A stretch of 9,996 bases of DNA from Melioribacteraceae bacterium (GTDB taxonomy: Bacteria; Bacteroidota; Ignavibacteria; Ignavibacteriales; Melioribacteraceae), in assembly GCA_026983755.1 (NCBI GenBank), contig JALSTL010000131.1, positions 1 through 9,996 on the forward strand, written 5' to 3'. This document shows positions 7,019 through 9,996 of this stretch, piece by piece. Each line of letters opens with the position of its first letter. Positions within the stretch are counted from its first letter, which is position 1. Below the pieces are notes generated by a model that saw only the letters and a program-made list of their open reading frames with translations, did not search any database and was not told the DNA's origin. Position numbers and translations under genes: made by a program.

Positions 7019-7048
7019 TAAATCTTAAAAATTTAATTTTGTGAGATT

Positions 7049-7636
7049 ATGAATCCAATAAATATTCTTGTAGCTGTAAATCTATTTGTTTCAATTAGTG
7101 CTAATATTTCCGGTGCTAAAAAGGCAATGAAATCTAAAATGACAAAAGTTATAGAAAAACCCAAAACCTTTTTACAAAAAACACCTCCCAATATTGCAGC
7201 TTTGGTTTTGATTTTAACAATTTTAGCTGTTTTTAATGTGGGAACTTTTCCCGATGAAATTAAAAATCAATACAATGTTTGGAGAATTACAGGTTTAGTT
7301 TTATTTGTGGTTTTTTCTTGGATACAAGTTATGGCATATAAAAGTCTGGGAAACTTTTATTCGCAAGATATTGTAATATTTAAAAATCACAAGTTAAAAA
7401 CAAACGGATATTACGGAATAATCAGACATCCACAATATATCAGTCAAATTCTTAGCGATTTAGGCGTAGGTATTGCTTTGATGAGTTATATTATTATTCC
7501 TCTTGTTATTTTAATTGAATTACCTTTATTTATAATGAGAGCAAGATTGGAAGACAATTTATTGAAAAAACATTTTAAAGATAAATTTATCAATTATAAA
7601 AAAAAATCCGGTTTCATTTTTCCATTTATCGGATAA
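7049..7636 (+). CDS. Isoprenylcysteine carboxyl methyltransferase-family membrane protein
   Basis: 195 aa, the usual length of compact bacterial ICMT-family proteins. Hydrophobic segments lie at about 4-20, 49-65, 78-95 and 138-162. The C-terminal catalytic half has the family's LGNFYSQDI...H segment (100-114), TNGYYGIIRHPQYIS at 118-132 and RARLEDNLL at 164-172, followed by a YKKKSGF..PF C-terminal end. The RHPxY and RxRxED residues correspond to the S-adenosylmethionine and phosphate-side contacts in this fold. The family methylates lipophilic acceptors, and the bacterial substrate is generally unknown. Only 7 nt separate its stop from the amidase start, so the two are very likely co-transcribed. 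It shares the fold with the 342-aa protein at 2915-3943 but lacks that protein's long N-terminal half, and the two are not close relatives. No clear Shine-Dalgarno sequence is present. Confidence 0.85.
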   Translation: MNPINILVAVNLFVSISANISGAKKAMKSKMTKVIEKPKTFLQKTPPNIAALVLILTILAVFNVGTFPDEIKNQYNVWRITGLVLFVVFSWIQVMAYKSLGNFYSQDIVIFKNHKLKTNGYYGIIRHPQYISQILSDLGVGIALMSYIIIPLVILIELPLFIMRARLEDNLLKKHFKDKFINYKKKSGFIFPFIG

Positions 7637-7643
7637 TTATATT

Positions 7644-9206
7644 ATGAAGAAAAAACATATCACATCAATTGTTTTGTTATTATTTTTTTTTGCTACAACA
7701 TTCGGATTGCAAAATAATATTAAATTTATTTTTAACGGAAAATCCGTAGAACTTAAATCCATTAAAATCAATAAAGTTGTTTACATATCGTCAAAAGCAT
7801 TAGCCAAAGCGTTTTCCATCAATTATTATTATAACACAAAAAATAAAAAATCGGAATTAAAATTTAAGAATTACAAATTAAAGTTTACGGGGAATAATAA
7901 TTTTATAGTCATAACTTCAAAAAAAGGAAATAAACATCAAATATTCCAACTACTACAACCCGCTCAACATGTTAACAATGATGTTTATATACCGTTAATT
8001 GCATCTATTAAATATTTAAGCTTAGCATCCGAAAAAAAAATTAACTATAATCCGGAAAATAATTTTGTAACCGTAAATAACAAAATTATAGATACAAAAA
8101 ACATTGTGGGTTGGAACAAAGCAATAGTTGATAAAAATACAATTAAATATGATATCTTTTCGGCAAAAATAGAAACCAAAGCAAATGGAACTTTAATAAG
8201 GTTCAGAACAAAAAACGAAATTAGTAAGCCGACAAGTTCTATAAAAGACAATATACTCTATTTGTTTTTACCCCGAATAACCGTAAATAAAAATTTAATA
8301 GAAAATATCAAACCGGCGGGATTTGTTAGAAAAATCAGAACAAAATATGTAAAAGGAAATCCACAAATAGAAATTAATTTAAGAAGCGGTTATGACAAAT
8401 ACGAAGTTTTTTATGATGAAGAAATAGGAGAATTATTAGTTTCAATACACAATAAATTTACAAATCCGAAATATTTTAAAAATAAAAAACTTGATAAATG
8501 GAACTTTAAAGTTATTGTTTTGGATGCCGGGCACGGAGGTAAAGACCCCGGAGCTATTGGTATAAACAGAATAAAAGAAAAAAATATTAATCTTGCAATA
8601 GTAAAAGAATTGGGGAAACTACTTGAACAAAACATGAAAGATGTTAAAGTGATTTACACACGTAAAAACGATAGATTTGTTGAACTCTACAAAAGAGGAA
8701 AAATTGCAAATGAACATCATGGTAATTTGTTCATCTCAATTCATTGTAATTCATTACGCAAAAAACCAAGTAAGACCAGAGGTTTTGAGGTTTATTTACT
8801 AAGACCCGGAAAAACAAAAGAAGCTATTGAAAGGGCGGAATTTGAAAACAGCGTTATAAGTATGGAAGATGACCCTTCGCGATACAAAAAATTGAACGAT
8901 GAAAACTTTATCTTAGTCAGTATGGCAAATGCTTCTAATGTAAGATACTCCGAATCTTTTGCAGATATGTTAAATACCGAATGGATTAAAAACGTTTCGA
9001 TTCCGTCGAGAGGAATAAAACAAGCCGGCTTTTATGTGTTGGTTGGTGCCGCAATGCCGGCCGTTTTAATTGAAACCGGATATTTATCGAATAAAAAAGA
9101 CGTCCGTTATTTAACAAGCAAAACCGGTCAAAAAGAAATTGCCAAAACAATTTTTGACGGAATAGTTAAATACAAACAATATTACGAAAATTCGCTTGTC
9201 GAGTAA
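7644..9206 (+). CDS. Exported N-acetylmuramoyl-L-alanine amidase (Amidase_3)
   Basis: 520 aa. A signal peptide is clear: MKKK, a hydrophobic core to about residue 18, and likely cleavage near 21. Residues 26-145 look like a copper-amine-oxidase-type N-terminal domain (NGKSVELKS..., YISSKALAKAF, VYIPLIAS). Residues 150-270 form a beta-rich AMIN-like region. The catalytic Amidase_3 domain starts near 288: VIVLDAGHGGKDPGA with zinc ligand His297, KEKNINL with Glu312, SIHCNS with His367, and VLIETGYLSN with the catalytic Glu477. All four key residues are present, so the enzyme should be active. The reaction cleaves the amide bond between N-acetylmuramic acid and the L-alanine of the stem peptide in the periplasm, for cell separation or wall remodelling. 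It is predicted to be co-transcribed with the upstream methyltransferase. A direct link to the adjacent pilin-like operon is possible but not shown. AmiC-like and CwlM-like names are both conceivable, so no symbol is given. Confidence 0.95.
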   Translation: MKKKHITSIVLLLFFFATTFGLQNNIKFIFNGKSVELKSIKINKVVYISSKALAKAFSINYYYNTKNKKSELKFKNYKLKFTGNNNFIVITSKKGNKHQIFQLLQPAQHVNNDVYIPLIASIKYLSLASEKKINYNPENNFVTVNNKIIDTKNIVGWNKAIVDKNTIKYDIFSAKIETKANGTLIRFRTKNEISKPTSSIKDNILYLFLPRITVNKNLIENIKPAGFVRKIRTKYVKGNPQIEINLRSGYDKYEVFYDEEIGELLVSIHNKFTNPKYFKNKKLDKWNFKVIVLDAGHGGKDPGAIGINRIKEKNINLAIVKELGKLLEQNMKDVKVIYTRKNDRFVELYKRGKIANEHHGNLFISIHCNSLRKKPSKTRGFEVYLLRPGKTKEAIERAEFENSVISMEDDPSRYKKLNDENFILVSMANASNVRYSESFADMLNTEWIKNVSIPSRGIKQAGFYVLVGAAMPAVLIETGYLSNKKDVRYLTSKTGQKEIAKTIFDGIVKYKQYYENSLVE

Positions 9207-9262
9207 TTTTTTATTCTCTTATTTTACAATTTTTATAATGTTAAATTATTTTTATAATTTTT

Positions 9263-9272
9263 TAACCGGTTA
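9263..9272. other. Perfect 10-bp palindrome after the amidase gene
   Basis: TAACCGGTTA lies 56 nt after the amidase stop and is followed by TATTTTTT. As RNA it lacks a loop, so only a short stem could form; TATAA (9253-9257) and TTATA (9270-9274) could pair around it instead. It might be a weak terminator or a binding site for a dimeric regulator, and neither is established. Confidence 0.25.
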
Positions 9273-9412
9273 TATTTTTTCAAAAAATTGTTTTTTCGGT
9301 TATCAGAAACAGGGCAACATTTTTTGCAATGTAAAAATTTTTTGCTGCATTTTAACCCGAATTTTGCTATAGAAAAACAGAATAGCTCTAACCTATTGTA
9401 ATAAAAGCAATT

Positions 9413-9497
9413 ATTCTAATGCAAAACATTAGGAAGGGTTATCTTTTTAACTTATTGCATATTAGAGTTTTATAAACAATTTCTAAATTCTAATGCA
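9413..9497. repeat. Direct repeat ATTCTAATGCA, two copies, with a related inverted copy between
   Basis: ATTCTAATGCA occurs exactly at 9413-9423 and 9487-9497, start points 74 bp apart. Between them TGCATATTAGAG (about 9457-9467) resembles the reverse complement with a 2-bp insertion. The first copy also forms a small hairpin, CTAATG (9416-9421) with CATTAG (9427-9432), and TAACC (9389-9393) can pair with GGTTA (9437-9441) around it. These may be operator-like sites or part of a structured leader for the downstream gene. Confidence 0.35.
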
Positions 9498-9808
9498 TAA
9501 TTTGAGTTTAAATCGGTATAAATGTGTTTATATATTTCGCTTAATGATATTAAAAAGTTAACTTGCCCTAATTTTTATGGTTTTTCAAATAACATTTTAT
9601 AGTTTTAAATTCATACCAAACAGCAAATCCGTAAAAAAAATTTTCATCCTTTTTAACGTTGTTATTACAAAAAACAATTCTCTTTAGAAGTTTTTTTACT
9701 TCAAATTAGCCCGAAAACGCATTTTTTTAAGAAATACATTTCGTAATAAAAATTCTGGCATTATTGCTGAACATTCCCTTACGGAAATTTTAAGCAAAAG
9801 GGGAAAAA

Positions 9809-9996
9809 ATGTCAGCTAACACTAAAAAACTTATTAAACTGTTTTTAATATTTTTTACAATATCATCTTTTTCAATAGCCTCGCCGTTATACAAAATGAG
9901 TGTAACAAAGGTTAGTGAAACCTCAAATCAAATTGCCGTTTATATAGAAAGTACCGGTAAAGATTTTGAACTTACATCATACCAATGTGCTCTTAA
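9809..9996 (+). CDS. N-terminal part of a secreted surface protein (runs off the window)
   Basis: The ATG at 9809 is preceded by AGGGG 5 nt upstream, and the frame stays open for 62 codons to the window edge. The start MSANTKKLIK followed by a hydrophobic core (about 11-22) and SIAS is a standard signal peptide, with probable cleavage after residue 25. The mature start, including MSVTKVSETSNQIAVYIESTG and DFELTSYQCAL, resembles from memory an immunoglobulin-like N-terminal module seen in large Ignavibacteria proteins that usually end in a type IX secretion sorting domain. The C-terminus is not visible, so secretion by the type IX system is only a guess. The long upstream intergenic stretch suggests it has its own promoter. 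Confidence 0.7.
   Translation, partial: MSANTKKLIKLFLIFFTISSFSIASPLYKMSVTKVSETSNQIAVYIESTGKDFELTSYQCAL

Larger units (their letters stand above)
6756..7048. promoter_or_regulatory. Divergent intergenic region between the pilin-like operon and the methyltransferase-amidase pair
   Basis: This 293-bp AT-rich stretch separates two outward-facing transcription units, so it must hold the promoter of the leftward operon and probably that of the rightward pair. For the rightward side a TAnnTTTG element is visible at 7011-7018. I found no convincing promoter for the leftward side. A 65-codon open frame starting at 6748 on the + strand overlaps the A1 start and looks spurious. Confidence 0.5.
9207..9808. 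other. 602-bp non-coding AT-rich intergenic stretch
   Basis: No open frame of meaningful length is present on either strand. The stretch has many T and A runs, a perfect palindrome TAACCGGTTA at 9263-9272, a duplicated ATTTTTTGC (9319-9327 and 9337-9345), and a cluster of direct and inverted repeats between 9386 and 9500. It ends in AGGGG (9799-9803), a Shine-Dalgarno-like site 5 nt before the next start codon. I could not identify a convincing promoter. No tRNA or known riboswitch is recognised. Confidence 0.6.

Noticed and set aside
8045..8635. Minus-strand open frames of 68 and 74 codons inside the amidase gene
   Set aside because: They are antisense to an intact enzyme with all catalytic residues and are best explained as shadows.

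Overview
The window is AT-rich (roughly 30% GC by eye) and densely coded. It looks like chromosomal DNA from the FCB (Bacteroidota/Chlorobi/Ignavibacteria) branch. Three things point there: a truncated secreted protein at the right end whose mature start resembles the N-terminal modules of Ignavibacteria surface proteins; a Bacteroidota-style TAnnTTTG promoter element before the rightward genes; and an amidase with a copper-amine-oxidase-like N-terminal region. Ignavibacteria is my best guess, from memory and not from a search.

Layout. Positions 1-380 hold the 3' end of a class I SAM-dependent methyltransferase (+). It converges, with a 14-nt gap, on a seven-gene leftward operon spanning 6755 down to 395. 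In transcription order this is A1 (247 aa), B1 (217 aa), C1 (446 aa), a multi-pass membrane methyltransferase of the ICMT/PEMT type (342 aa), A2 (169 aa), B2 (214 aa) and C2 (425 aa). A1/A2, B1/B2 and C1/C2 are clearly paralogous pairs, so a three-gene cassette has been duplicated in the same order with the methyltransferase between the copies. All six cassette proteins start with a tiny Gly-containing N-terminus followed directly by one hydrophobic helix and then a soluble domain, like pseudopilins or minor pilins. B carries a PilW-like DFSKIGYC motif; C resembles PilX/DUF4900-type proteins. A1 alone carries a C-terminal tail of twelve Ser-Ser-Ser-Gly-Lys type repeats.

A 293-bp divergent intergenic region (6756-7048) separates this operon from a rightward pair: a second, shorter ICMT-type membrane methyltransferase (7049-7636) and, 7 nt later, an exported N-acetylmuramoyl-L-alanine amidase (7644-9206). 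A 602-bp non-coding AT-rich stretch with short direct and inverted repeats follows. Then comes the start of a signal-peptide-bearing protein that runs off the window.

How the genes may fit together (inference): the duplicated cassette probably encodes two sets of envelope-associated pilin-like subunits, perhaps the minor-pilin tip or priming complex of a type IV pilus or secretion pseudopilus. The sets may be specialised, since only one has the Ser/Gly/Lys tail. The neighbouring amidase could remodel peptidoglycan for envelope assembly. The role of the two membrane methyltransferases is unknown. No pilus ATPase, prepilin peptidase, platform protein or secretin lies in the window, so the pilus assignment rests on subunit features alone.
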